Assembly (NCBI RefSeq): GCF_958450345.1
Contig: NC_088780.1
Coordinates: 163,290,726-163,354,725, forward strand
Length of the DNA: 64,000 bases
Source: Calliphora vicina
Lineage: Eukaryota > Arthropoda > Insecta > Diptera > Calliphoridae
Reading direction: 5' to 3'
The notes under the pieces are model-generated. The model worked only from the letters and a program-made list of their open reading frames with translations. It searched no databases and was not told where the DNA came from. Positions 22,870-34,794 of the stretch are shown in pieces. Both the position numbers and the translations under genes were made by a program. How positions within the stretch are numbered: the first letter of the stretch is position 1; the number at the start of each line of letters is the position of its first letter.

Positions 22870-25800
22870 TATACCCTTCACAGAATGATAAGGCAACAAA
22901 ATCGAAAAAATTTTAGAGGCTTTTTAAACCACTGCACAATTTTAATGTATTGTGGTTCCAGTAGTACAAATATGGTCCAAATTTTGAATTCTATGGAGAA
23001 ATTTTTTTTACTTTTTTTTTTTGTAACATTTTTTTAGATGTTTCTCCACATAATTTATGATAACTCAAAAAGGGTTAGTCCGATATTAATAAAATAAACT
23101 TAGAAAAGTTTAGATTTACATAGCCCTTAATCCGTTTATGAATTGCGTTTTAGTCGTCTCTGTAGTTTCGGAGTTATAATAACAAATTGAAGCATAAAAT
23201 ATATTTTTTACTTGAAAATAGCAAATTTTTTTGTTTTAAAAAAATCATAAAAAATCGAAAACGGCAGAAATTGTTTAGATTTATTGCTTTATCGCAAACC
23301 CACATATAATAGCAACAATATGAGATATCGATCATAAAAATCAATAGATTCTTTTAGAATTTATTCACAATTAAGTGAATTCGCTAATTTTCACAAAATT
23401 TTACTTTTTTATTTGATATACATAAAATTAAGTAGTTAATGTTCTTCTTTCGATTGATTGAATTTTGAAAACATTTTCCCCATGCTATGTACAAATTTTC
23501 ACATATATATTGAGTTTCAATATCAGTAGTTTCGGAGTTATAATAATAAATTGAAGCAAAAAAATATTTTTTTTACGTGAAAATAGCAAATTTGTTTGTT
23601 TTAAAAAAATCATGAAAAATCGAAAACGGCAGAAATTGCTCATGTTTATTACTTTGTCGCAAAGCCGCATATAATAGCAACAAAATGAGTTATCGAGCAT
23701 TAAAATCGATGGATTATTTTCGAATTAATTCACAATTAAGTAAATTCGCCCATTTTCACAAAATTTTACTTTTTTATTTGATATACAAAAAATTGAGTAG
23801 TTAATGTTCTTCTTTCAATTGATTGAATTTTGAAAAATTTTTCCCCATGCTATGTACAAATTTTCATTTATATATTGCGTTTCAATCGGCTCAGTAGTTT
23901 CGGAGTTATAATAACAAATTGAAGCAGAAAATATATTTTTTACGTGAAAATAGCAAATTTTTTTGTTTTAAAAAAATAATGAAAAATCGAAGACGTCAGA
24001 AATTGTTCAGATTTATTGCTTTATCGCAAAGCCACATGCAATAGGAATAAAATGAGATATCGACCATAAATATCGAAGGATTCCTTTCGAATTTATTCAA
24101 AACTAAGTGAATTCGCTAATTTTCTCTAAATTTTAGTCTTTTGTTTGATATACAAGAAATTTAGTAGTTAATGTTCTTCTTTCGATTGATTGAATTTGGA
24201 AAACATTTTCCCATGCTATGTACAAATTTTCACATATATATTGAGTTTCAATCGGCTCAGTAGTTTCGGAGTTATAATAACAAATTGAAGCAAAAAAATA
24301 TTTTTTTTACGTGAAAATAGCAAATTTGTTTGTTTTAAAAAAATCATGAAAAATCGAAAACGGCAGAAATTGCTCATGTTTATTACTTTGTCGCAAAGCC
24401 GCATATAATAGCAACAAAATGAGTTATCGAGCATTAAAATCGATGGATTATTTTCGAATTAATTCACAATTAAGTAAATTCGCCCATTTTCACAAAATTT
24501 TACTTTTTTATTTGATATACAAAAAATTGAGTAGTTAATGTTCTTCTTTCAATTGATTGAATTTTGAAAAATTTTTCCCCATGCTATGTACAAATTTTCA
24601 CATATATATTATTGCTTTTCAATCGGCTCAGTAGTTTCGGAGTTATAATAACAAATTGAAGCAAAAATTCTATTTTTAACTTGAAAAATGGCAAATTTTT
24701 TTGTTTTAAAAAAATCATGAAAAATCGAAAACGGCAGAAATTGTTTAGATTTATTGCTTTATCGCAAAGCCACATGTAATAGGTACAAAATGAGATATCG
24801 ACCATAAATATCGATGGATTCCTTTCGAATTTATTCAAAACTAAGTGAATTCGCTCATTTTCTCTAAATTTTAGTCTTTTGTTTGATATACAAAAAATTG
24901 AGTAGTTAATGTTCTTCTTTCGATTGATTGAATTTTGAAAACATTTTCCCCATGCTATGTACAAATTTTCACATATATATTGAGTTTCAATCGGTAGTTT
25001 CGGAGTTATAATAACAAATTGAAGCAAAAAAATATTTTTTTTAAAGTGAAAATAGCAAATTTTTTTGTTTTAAAAAAATCATAAAGAATCGAAAACGGCA
25101 GAAATGGTTTAGATTTATTACTTTATCGCAAAGCCACGTGTAATAGGTACAATATGAGATATCGACCATAAATATCGAAGGATTCCTTTCGAATTTATTC
25201 AAAACTAAGTGAATTCGCTCATTTTCTCAAAATTTTAGTCTTTTGTTTGATATACAAGAAATTTAGTAGTTAATGTTCTTCTTTCGATTGATTGAATTTG
25301 GAAAACATTTTCCACATGCTATGTACAAATTTTCACATATATATTGAGTTTCAATCGGCTCAGTAGTTTCGGAGTTATAATAACAAATTGAAGCAAAAAA
25401 ATATTTTTTTTAAAGTGAAAATAACAAATTTTTTTGTTTTAAAAAAATCATGAAAAATCGAAAACTGCTGAAATTTTTAAGATTTATTGTTTTATCGCAA
25501 AGCCACATGTAATAGGTACAAAATGAGATATAGACCATTAAAATCGATGGATTAATTTCGAATTAATTCACAATTAAGTGAATTCGCTCATTTTCAGAAA
25601 ATTGTATGTGAAAATTGTAAAGCGTATACTTTGAGTGTAAATTTTATATGTGTTTTGTTATTGTAACAAAAATGTTCACAAAACAGATTAATGGTTATGT
25701 AAATTTGAACTTTTCTAAGTTTACTTCAATAATATCGGACTAAACATTTTTGAGTTATAATAAATTTTTAAAAAAAATCTATCCATGGAATTAACAAATT

Positions 25801-25910
25801 TAAAAAAAATTTAAAAATGTATATACTTAGGTAATTTTACCATTTTTATACTTAGGTAACCATAATGCATCAAATCTATATAGTGGTTAGTGAAGCTTTT
25901 TTTTGCTGTT
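22870..25910 (+). mobile_element. Fold-back-like element filled by seven 367-bp repeats
   Basis: Outer arms are inverted. The left arm (about 22920-23140) has TTTTAAACCACTGCACAATT, ATGTATTGTGGTTCCAGTAG and CTCAAAAAGGGTTAGTCCGA. The right arm (25690-25890) has TCGGACTAAACATTTTTGAG, ACCATAATGCATCAAATCTA and TAGTGGTTAGTGAAGC. Between them the landmark CGCAAAGCC recurs at 23293, 23658, 24025, 24392, 24763, 25127 and 25495, spacing 364-371 bp. The units at 23658 and 24392 share private variants (GCCGCATATAATAGCAACAA, TTATCGAGCATTAAAATCGA) and look like a 734-bp dimer duplication. No transposase gene. The left edge is preceded by TATACCCTTCACAGAATGAT and the right is followed by TTTTTTTTGCTGTTGACCTG. 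Confidence 0.8.
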
Positions 25911-25914
25911 GACC

Positions 25915-26255
25915 TGAGTAACCTTGCAAATTCGGGAAAATCGGCCCACAAATGGCCGAGATATAAGCAATAAACAATGACTACCTAGATTTTTTTGATT
26001 TTTCTAAGGCATTAATTTACAATATGGATATCTAATGATAGATATTTCAAAGACCTTTCCAATGACATAAACAACGTCATAACAATTCGTACCGACAATG
26101 GCTAAAAATCGGGAAAAATATTTGTTAACCCGAGATTTTTAAAAAAAAAAAATTTTATAGAAAAATTTTTTTCACTAAAAATTATTTAAAATTTTTATCT
26201 AAAAGTAACTTTGGTGAAAGGTATATAAGATTCGGCACAGACTGCTGTTCTTGTA
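25915..26255 (+). mobile_element. Mini-me-like repeat, 3' part
   Basis: Recognised by AAAATCGGCCCACAAATGGC, GGATATCTAATGATAGATAT, TCAAAGACCTTTCCAATGAC and the 3' end TATATAAGATTCGGCACAGA. The 5' half with the core and tetranucleotide tract is absent; the copy abuts the 367-bp array element. Confidence 0.7.
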
Positions 26256-26930
26256 CATATTTCCATAAATAGTATTCTAATTTGTAAAATTTCACTTGAC
26301 ATTTATTGATTATTTAGTATATCAAGTTGCCAAAGATATGTATTTAGTATTTATTTTTTTAAAGAAAATACTGACTCGTAAATAAATTAACTGAAATAAC
26401 TTAGCATATTTCCCAATTCAAAGAAAAATTTGGAAAACCATTCAAATCATCAGGATATTTTTGAATATATTTTTATAGATTTTTTATATTCAATAATAAT
26501 TTTTTAATATTTTTTAAACTCTTGTTGTTTTTAGCACACAATTTCTATATTATTTGCTTTAAAATTTGAATTTCTTTTGCTTAAAATTCAGTAATTTCAT
26601 TTATTAAAGTCCATTGAAATTTTTATATAAAAAATAATTTAAATTTATACATACATTTGAAATTTGTTTAAAACTTTTGTTATTAGCACAGAAATTTTAT
26701 TTTATTTGTTTTAAAATTTACTATTTTTATGCCTTAAAATTCAATAATTTCAAATAGAATTCTCTTTAAGAGTTGTTTAATGCACAATTTTGTATTTATT
26801 TTAATTTTCTTTAAATTATTGTAATTTTTTTAAAAATTCTTTCTTCTTTTTTTTAAATAATTTTTTAAACTGTTCAATTTTAGTTTCGTTATCCTTTTTT
26901 ATATATTTTATAGTTTATTCTCACACACTC
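26256..26930. other. Very AT-rich DNA with a diverged tandem duplication
   Basis: A module starting CTTGTTGTTTTTAGCACAC (about 26522) recurs as CTTTTGTTATTAGCACAG (about 26674). In each copy TTTGYTTTAAAATTT and TTAAAATTCARTAATTTCA follow, giving a period near 152 bp with heavy divergence. No gene seen. Confidence 0.5.
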
Positions 26931-27620
26931 ACAAATATTCCAAACGTTTTGAACTAAACGACGTTTTAAATACTAATCAGAACCTCCGACGAAGACTTAC
27001 TTTTATATGCGAAAATTTTCAAAACTATAGTGAATAAAAATAAAACACAAAAACAACGTTATTCCCTCCGATACGTTCATTTTCGTTCGTGTGTGTTGAG
27101 TTTTGTAGTTTTTGTTTGTTTTTTTTTACAGAATAAAACTGAAATAATAACATTTATAAGATAAACAAACAAACTTGTTGAAGCAACAGCCAGCCAGCAG
27201 CAACCAACCAGTAAGCGAACAAGCAGTAACTACAGCACGAGACTAAAAATATGAACAAAAACAAAAAAAAAAAACATTAAAAATAAATTAAACACAGTAA
27301 AAACAAATTGAAAAGACAGTAAAAATGAAAAACAAATACAAACAGAGAGTTGAACAAATTATGAGCAGCATTTACTAACTAAAAGCAGCAAAAAATTTAT
27401 TAGTTTTAGTAGCAGCAGCAGCACAACAAAAATTACCAAAAAAAACGTTCATAATTGCCGAATACGTCATAAATGTTTGTTGGGTTATATAAACAAAAAG
27501 AGTTCAAAACAAACAATTAAACTTGTATGGCTGATGCTGGACAAATAAACAAATAAATACAACAATAACAATAACAACAACTACATATTACTAATCAAAG
27601 TAATGATTGAGAGTAAACAG
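26930..27620 (+). other. Candidate fly promoter / 5' UTR-like segment
   Basis: Less AT-rich start (GAACCTCCGACGAAGACTTA, CCCTCCGATACGTTCATTTT), followed by a long stretch rich in AACAAACAAAC, CAGCCAGCCAGCAGCAACCA and AGCAGCAGCAGCACAACAAA. Dipteran 5' UTRs of regulatory genes often look like this. A TTTTTTTTTACAG just before 27131 could be a splice acceptor. There is no long ORF and no defined initiator or downstream promoter element that I trust, so orientation and role are inference. Confidence 0.25.
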
Positions 27621-28500
27621 TTAAACATGTCTACATAGAGTACACATTAGTATGTATAACAATACATATCTACTTATATGAATGAGTGAAGATGCCAATA
27701 ATTAGCATAACAATAATGACGTTTCTAATCACTCATTGAGAGTTTAACCAGAAAACAAAACAAACACGAAAGTAAACAAACAAACAAACGAACAGGTTGT
27801 TGTTATTTTTATTTCTGTGCAGTTATTTTTGTATTCATGTGTTGTTTTGTGTGTGTATCTTATTACCTTTTACGTATGCGTAATATTTGTAGTATGAAAT
27901 TAATATTAATGTTGTTTTTGTTCTTGTTTACATACGAGTACTTTGTTTCTCAATAATTCCTCATTAGCTTTAAAGGGATTTTTTGGGAAAGTCCCGGCCA
28001 GTTTTAAGTTACATTTATCAGTCTGTATTATGAAAACAAATAAAAAAAATCACCAAACACGTTTCTGCTGGATGACACATTTGCATTGAATACTTGTTTT
28101 TTTATTATTATTATTCTTTAACTTTTCTCCATTTCCTTTGAAAACACATGTCTCTCTATTGCACATACTCATTTAAATATTCACTTAAATAGTTTGCACT
28201 GATTTTTAACCCCTACTGAACTGTAGCTTTAAATAGGTTTGAAAATGGCAGGATAATCAATATTTAGATGGGCCGCAAGTGAGTTTTAAAATTCGTTTTT
28301 TAAATTCTACTGATTTATACTCAAATAAAGCATTTTTACTGGATTACAAGTTGGAAGCAAGTGCAATTCAAGCCTTGAATTATTGCCAAGCAATTAAATT
28401 ACAGTTGTATTACACTGTATTTCAATAACATTCCATATGTTGTTTGTTTAAAGTATTTTCATAAATTTTTAAAATATTTTTCAAGTTTAAAACATAATTC
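27621..28500. other. AT-rich DNA ending at a shared terminal motif
   Basis: No gene or clear repeat until 28497, where AAGCCTTTTTTTTGCTGTTG-ACCTG appears. The same motif follows the arrays at 11766 and 25892, so a repeat boundary probably lies here although the element is not otherwise recognisable. Confidence 0.4.
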
Positions 28501-28985
28501 AAGCCTTTTTTTTGCTGTTGACCTGTGCTATCTACTATCTACTATCAACTTTACTTTTATTAAAAGTTTAAAATGTGTAAATCATTTCGCTATTCTGTTT
28601 TACTTGTTTTTAAACGTCGGAATTTTGTTAAATTTTTTAGATAGGGACAGCGATTTTACATCGCACTATCCACAGTGGTTTAGAAAATATCGAAAAAACG
28701 TACACATTTGTCAAAGGTGGCAAGGTTTGTGGAACTTCCGAGGTTCCCGAGGAATAAATAAAGGCATTTTGTATAAGTATTTGATCTTAGGACTTCAGGA
28801 TTGATATTTTAGTAAAATTAAATAATTTTATAAAATTTTGGACGTCATTTACCTTTAAAACTAAAAAAAAAAATACAATATAATACACGAATAAAAATAT
28901 AAAATTTGAATTTATGTAAAATTTAAACAGTTAAAGATATCATAACAAAATTTGGAACCAATATAGACTCAAATGTCCTTAAATC

Positions 28986-29035
28986 AAAATTTTAGACTTT
29001 TTCACAATAAAAAATGTGAAAAAGTCTAAAATTTT
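28986..29035. other. Perfect 21-bp stem hairpin
   Basis: Left arm 28986-29006 (AAAATTTTAGACTTTTTCAC plus A) and right arm 29015-29035 are exact inverse complements, with an 8-base loop ATAAAAAA. It is too short for a normal animal pre-miRNA; probably a feature of the host repeat. Confidence 0.8.
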
Positions 29036-29129
29036 TCCTAAAACGGCGAAAATGTGTTCCAAAAACAGAGTATTTTTTAGAAAAGTGCCTACTGTGGCGT
29101 TATTTACCGTGTGATATTAAAAACACTTA

Positions 29130-29255
29130 CCCCCATTTTCTCAATCTCTGGTTATTTTTTATCGTGACGATAAACTGACAGTTCTCATACAAAAAAATGT
29201 TAATTGGAGGTTTATCATTACGAAAAACGATAACCAGATATTGAGAAAATGGGGG
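29130..29255. mobile_element. 126-bp MITE with TTA duplication
   Basis: Terminal inverted repeats CCCCCATTTTCTCAATCTCT and its right-end partner (complement CCCCCATTTTCTCAATATCT), continuing into GGTTATC. TTA flanks both sides (29127-29129, 29256-29258). A TWA triplet and GC-rich outermost bases fit a PIF/Harbinger-type MITE. The element is nested in the repeat family 28669-30236. Confidence 0.8.
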
Positions 29256-29791
29256 TTAGTAAATATTTAACATATGGGGTTATACAAATATGGAGCTTTT
29301 TTGTGGATTGGTGCTTTGCCTTTTTAGAATTTTTTACTCAAACCTAAATTTGTTTTTAAAATTGGCCAAGTTTGGATAGGTCTGGGGTGATGTGTCCGCT
29401 TAAGTGAGTCAAATTTTTTTACACGCTTTTGCATTAAGTTATCTTTCCGGATCATATAAAAATTCTTTTCTACAAAAGAAAACAGTTATGGGCTTTTTTG
29501 GGACAAAACTTAAAAAATACGCCCCTTTTTACATGTTGCAACTTTGGATGCGTACAACTTTTTATAGGCAAGAGATAACTGTTAGCAAGTTGTTTTTATT
29601 TTATTTAGAATTTTATCGCCAATATAGCTGATATTTTAAAAATAAATTTCGACCCTCCGTAGCCCGCCATATCTAAAAAACCATAAAAAATCCAGCAAAA
29701 TAAAAAAAATAAATCAATAAACCTGAATATCTCTTTAACTAATAGAGATAACATACACTTGTAAGCGTATCTTCTCAAGGAAGATATTTAT

Positions 29792-30263
29792 GATCCGAAT
29801 TTCAGCTCATTCGGATCATAAATATATTTTTGGCGATTTTTTTAAAAAAAATTTGATACCCGAGGTGACCAACTTTGAGGGGCTATGCACTGGCCCCTAT
29901 TAGCGGTAGGAAGCTGAACAAACGTAAATCAAATATCTCGAATAGTTGCTAAGATACCGAATTATTTCCAAAAAAATAAGTTTCTAAACCACTGTGCTAT
30001 CTAGGACCTATCATGCCTTTAACAGACGATCCGAATTTCAGCTCATTCGGATCATAAATATATTTTTGGCGATTTTTTTAAAAAAAATTTGATACCCGAG
30101 GTGACCAACTTTGAGGGGCTATGCACTGGCCCCCATTAGCGGTAGGAAGCTGAACAAACGTAAATCAAATATCTCGAATAGTTGCTAAGATACCGAATTA
30201 TTTCCAAAAAAAAAAAGTTTCTAAACCACTGTGCTATCTAGGACCTATCATGCCTTTAACAGA
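29792..30263 (+). repeat. 236-bp tandem duplication, near identical
   Basis: GATCCGAATTTCAGCTCATT starts at 29792 and again at 30028. Over 236 bp I see only one substitution (CCCCTATT versus CCCCCATT) and differences in A-run length. The unit begins with a 26-bp imperfect palindrome, GATCCGAATTTCAGCTCATT then CGGATC. The high identity implies a recent duplication. Confidence 0.9.
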
Positions 30264-30840
30264 CGGACATATAGCACTGCTTCCTCCAAAGAGCGTCAAC
30301 TCAAAATTTTAAAATGTTCAGTAGAAGCAAAAAAAAATTTTTTTTTCAATACATTACAATGAAACAACTGTACGGATACAACTGTATTTTTTGGCGAAAG
30401 AGTAGAAAATGATAGCAGAATTTTACAGTGGGTAGATATGACCACTGCACATCGATTTCTTGCAAAAAGTGAAAATTGGAAAATTTTGAGTTGACGCTCT
30501 TTAAAGGAACCAGTGCGATATGTAGACTTTTATAAGTACATGTTACGACCTACGTGTTACTAACGAAATGACAAAATCAATATACCATCTTTTTGATTTA
30601 TAATTGATATTTATTTGCACTCGACATTTTCTTAAAAATGTTCGATGATATACTCAACTTCCAGCTAATATTTATTTAAAATATAATTTTTATTGAATCA
30701 TATACGGAAAATCTAGCATTAATTGTTTTAATTTTAATTTAAAAATTCAGTTGTCATTCTCTACTCATTAAATTTGTATAAAAAAAATCCATTAGTAAGG
30801 GGCTTCCCTCTACACCGCAGACAATGATAATTCAGACAGA
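30237..30840. other. Unassigned repeat-like DNA
   Basis: Two related phrases in opposite sense, AGAGCGTCAACTCAAAATTT (30290) and AAAATTTTGAGTTGACGCTC (30481), bound about 210 bp and suggest a further inverted-repeat unit (30289-30502). Nothing coding. Confidence 0.45.
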
Positions 30841-30841
30841 T

Positions 30842-30906
30842 GCTTTTGTGAAGATCCACCACAACACACCAGAGGCAATACCGCAGTCAAAACAGTGGGT
30901 TTTCGT
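30842..30906 (+). pseudogene. Mariner transposase scrap
   Basis: A 21-codon stretch reads VKIHHNTPEAIPQSKQWVF, matching the mariner block DETW.HH.TPE.KQQSKQW next to the first catalytic aspartate. The aspartate itself is lost (FVKI in place of DETW). Flanking sequence gives no more of the protein. It belongs to a different mariner subfamily from the relic at 18810, closer to the one at 47860. Confidence 0.55.
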
Positions 30907-31009
30907 GATTTTGATATGGAAAATTCAGTAGTAGCAGTTATCAGTGGATAACTAATTCGACGTGACGGAACTAGTTCAATGAACTACAGAAATATAATAA
31001 AGGACTTTA

Positions 31010-34000
31010 TTAACAAAGATTTATTTAATATTATTTCCGTTTTTAATTTCAAACTTCGTCTAGTTTACGAGCTTTTTAGGCGTTGCACAGTAGTATGAGA
31101 ATAAAAAAATATGGAAATAAATCTGTAACTTCTAAACCCTTACGCTGATTTGAATGAAATTTCACATGCGCAAAGAGGTAGTGTAGTCGAATTTAAGTTT
31201 TGAATTTGGACCTCATGAGCCCACCAGGAGCGGGACCAGGGGTTCCCAAAGTAGGACACCTCGGGTATGTTCAATTTTTAAAATGATCCTATTTCTTCGT
31301 TTGTGTTACGATTTAAAAAAAATTGCACATTTAGAATCTCCTCGTCGAGCACTACATAAAACCTCGTCGTAGCTATCAATTATCTCTTATAGCTTAGGAG
31401 ATATTTGCATTTGAAAATTTAATTTAATTTTTACCCACCCTACTCCAGTTTTTTGGTGACCGCGGTTCCAAATATTCCCCGATTTTATCCATTTTTCTTT
31501 TATAGAATTAACAATAGATCTATATATCAAATAAAGAATGAAGTGTTTAAAAATCATGGCTGAGTCCAAAGTTATATTCATTTGAATTTAAAAAAATTAA
31601 AAAAGGCGATTTTTCGCAATTTTTTTTGGGAAAAAAGTACTTTTATTCTTTTTAAGTTATCTAAAAAATTTCTAAGAGGATGTATAATGAATTTGTACTT
31701 TTTGAAAAGCTAACTTTACGTCAAATATTTTAAATGTAAAAAACATTTATAATTTTTGATATCGACGGGATCAGGTCCATTCAAAAATGCCTATTTTGTA
31801 TATAAAATTCAACATTAGGGCAAAAATTCTCAAATCGCATACTCGATATCAAAATATAGTAACTTATTTTAGATGGCCCAATAAGTTCTTTATTATTTTG
31901 TAAAGGGTTCCGATAACCCCGCCCCTGGTATGGATATTGTAGCCAAAAAACGAAAAAATACCATTTTTGGGATTTTTCAAGATTTTTTTAGGAATTGCGG
32001 GATACTTGTTAACAAATTTCAAAATTTGTTTTCATTTTTGCATTTTAAATAGAAAAATCTACAGAACTGTGAAATTTCATTAAAAAATATTCATAAATAA
32101 AAATTTTATTTCAATTTGAAAAATTTGTATCTATGTAAAATTCAATAAAAAGCATTTTTTGTAATATTTTTGAAAAAAGTATTCCATGTATTTTTTAATT
32201 ATCAAAAGTTATATACATTTTTGAAAAGTAGACAAAATCCTCTATCCATTGATATATAACATGTCTACCTTATGTTTTTTACGTGTCAAATAAATTAGGG
32301 AAAACTAAACAACTCGCTGAGAATTTGTATTTTTTTGTATTATTACTTTGTCTTGTTTTGTTTTGCTTTAGTCAGCTGTCAGCCAATAATGAATCAATTG
32401 TTTGTTGTTGTATGTTATGTTTTCATCTATTTTGATTCTGTTTTTCAGTCACAACTCGACAGAAGAGCATAAAACATTAATGGTTAATGGAAACATGGTG
32501 GTTATTTTGTCGAACTTTTATGATTTAATATTATATTGGTAAATTATTCAGATTTCAGTTCATTAAATTGTTTCCTTAGAAAGACAATTTTATTTACTAA
32601 TATAATATCACCAATGTATTTACCACCCCATTATGGCAAGTTAGTGCGAATGCACTAACAATTTTGTCATAACGAAGCAATAATACTAATAAATGGACAC
32701 TTTATCTGACAATCAGTTTGACGTTTATCAAGGCAAAAATTTATCTGGTTAGACATAGAGTTAGAACCTGCTGCAAAATTCGCAACTTTATAAATACTTG
32801 TATTTATATATTGTTTTGTTTAAATCTAATAATTTAATAAATTTTAAAATATAATTGAAATATCTTTAAAATTTGCCACCCATAAATTTGAATTTAGTCG
32901 GAAGCTTTATTCAAAATAATACAAGTTTTTTTATTATTATTATTACTCGTATTTTGTCTACACATTTAGGAGCAATTGTTCCATGATGAATTAAAATTCA
33001 GGTTTGAGATTTTAATTCCTGATTTTTAAATGCATATTCTATAACTATCCATTGAAGCAATAAATAAGCTTAGTAATTTTAAAAAAACTATTGTGGTTTT
33101 GTTATATTTATTTAGACTTTTGTTAAAGAAAACTAGTATTTTATTGAAAAGAATATAGTGAGTGGATGGAAAGTTTAATTTATTGTTGAAGTGTTATTAA
33201 GGCGATGATGGATCGATCGACTACTTGTTTATGGGGTTTAAAATGGGTTAATTTAAATAATAAATAACTAACAATAGTAAATCTAACATTTAAACAAACA
33301 ATTTACATACGTTTAACAATTGCAATAAATACATGTTTGTTCATTTGTAGTACGAGTAATTAAATGGTAGGGAAAATATTCATTTTAAAAATATTCACAT
33401 TGGTAGGGCGTCATGATCATCATGGGAACTACTTTTATTTCTATTTATTTGATTTGTTTATTTGTTTAAATGTGTTTTATAATTGCACATTGTGTGTTAT
33501 AATTTTATTTTTTTTTTCTTTCTAATTTAGTTTTTATCTTAATGTTATGAATTAGGTATTTCAATGTCTGTCTGGTACTCTTATTAGCGTAAGAATAGTT
33601 TACAAAATATGATGATTTATCGCTAATAGAAATTGAGAAACAAAAGCTATTTTCATGTCTAAACTAATTAAAATATTTATTATTTTTATTAATAATACTT
33701 TGAAGGAATTTGTTTGTTGTAATAATAAAATGTTTCATATGAATTTAAGAGTTTGTAACAGCTGATGTTAACAATTAAGAATCGAGCTAGTTTTATGCCT
33801 AGTTTTTATAAAAAAAATAAAGTAATTATACACTTTTGTTTTAAACTGTAACTATTCTTATAATTATAATTTCTTATTAAATTTAATCATTAAGGTTTTT
33901 GTAAAATATAAATTTATAAAAACAGTGAAATTATATTGAAAAAGGGCTAATGCTGTTTAGCGTACAATGTACAGTGAGGTCGCTAGGAAAAAAGTAGTAA

Positions 34001-34790
34001 TAAATCTCTATCTTCTAAATTACTATTCGGATTGAAAAATTATGTACGAACAAATCGTATTGGAGGACATAAGCTTTTAGAAAATACAATTTGTGACCAC
34101 CGTGTTAGAATACAAGGTGCGATACAGGGGGTCAAAACCAGGACCCCTAAAAATCTTCAAGAAAAAATATGGGAAAATAAAGAAAATCCTGTTATCTCTT
34201 ATATTATAAAATGTATTTAAGTTTCTATTTTGAAAATTTCGTTTTTTACCCTTGATTTTAATTTGTTTTTTTTTGGATTCGAAAGCTCATAAAAATATTC
34301 CAGTTTAAGATATCGTAATCACAAAAGAAAAAGAAGAAAGATTTGTTGTATTTTTATAGTATAATAAAAATAAGAATAGGTTTCCTTATGATTTGGCCTA
34401 AGCAACCAGTGAAATGCGCATAGGAACTAGCTTATCCTCTAACAATAAATTTTAAATTTATCAATAAAATTGGGAATTTTACATATAAATCACTAAAAAT
34501 ATACACTTTTTAATAAAAAATTTTAATTGAATAAAACATGTTGGTATAATTTTTATGCAATTGTATAAAATGCTTTTGAAAATTTTACTATTTTTACAAA
34601 CTTTGCTCCACTGTTCACGTTTTTGAACGGACGGTTAACAATTATACGGCAGATCAATTCCAATAAATTTGTTTATTATAATTTCTAAAGAAAAACTCGA
34701 TGTGTCATTTTTGTTTTTTAATGATAATCTTAGAACATAAAAAAAGCCATATTTTTGACGATATTGAGCGATATTTGAGCTCTATAAAAG
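31010..34790. other. AT-rich DNA, no gene; possible old repeats
   Basis: About 31050-31310 contains CATGAGCCCACCAGGAGCGG and TTCCCAAAGTAGGACACCTC, and 33965-34170 contains TACAGGGGGTCAAAACCAGG. These GC-richer islands in otherwise AT-rich DNA resemble each other in layout and may be diverged copies of one unnamed repeat. A second island, GTTCCGATAACCCCGCCCCT, lies at 31908. No protein similarity or RNA gene seen. Confidence 0.35.
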
Positions 34791-34794
34791 AAAA

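Larger units (their letters stand above)
28669..30236 (+). mobile_element. Inverted-terminal-repeat family with CACAGTGGTTTAGAAA ends
   Basis: The left motif CTATCCACAGTGGTTTAGAA (28666) is mirrored by TTTCTAAACCACTGTGCTAT at about 29981 and again at 30219, because the right part is tandemly duplicated. Between them are AT-rich non-coding sequence, a 21-bp hairpin and a nested MITE. The interior segment GTCAAAGGTGGCAAGGTTTG to TTTGGAACCAATATAG (28710-28965) reappears, reversed, at about 60320-60590, so this is an interspersed family. I see no ORF of note. Confidence 0.55.

Noticed and set aside
24584..25027. 147-residue minus-strand frame and similar frames at 10340, 10950, 23485, 24216, 52671 and 52868
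   Set aside because: They are the same segment of the 367-bp repeat read in one phase. The unit length is not a multiple of three, the protein has no domain features, and indels between units change the ends.
28604..28804. 66-residue frame starting MFLNVGILLNF
   Set aside because: It spans the boundary motif and the end of an interspersed repeat; the reversed copy near 60.5 kb does not keep the frame.
28986..29035. Perfect hairpin as a microRNA precursor
   Set aside because: The 21-bp perfect stem with 8-base loop is shorter than animal pre-miRNAs and lies in a transposon-like repeat.
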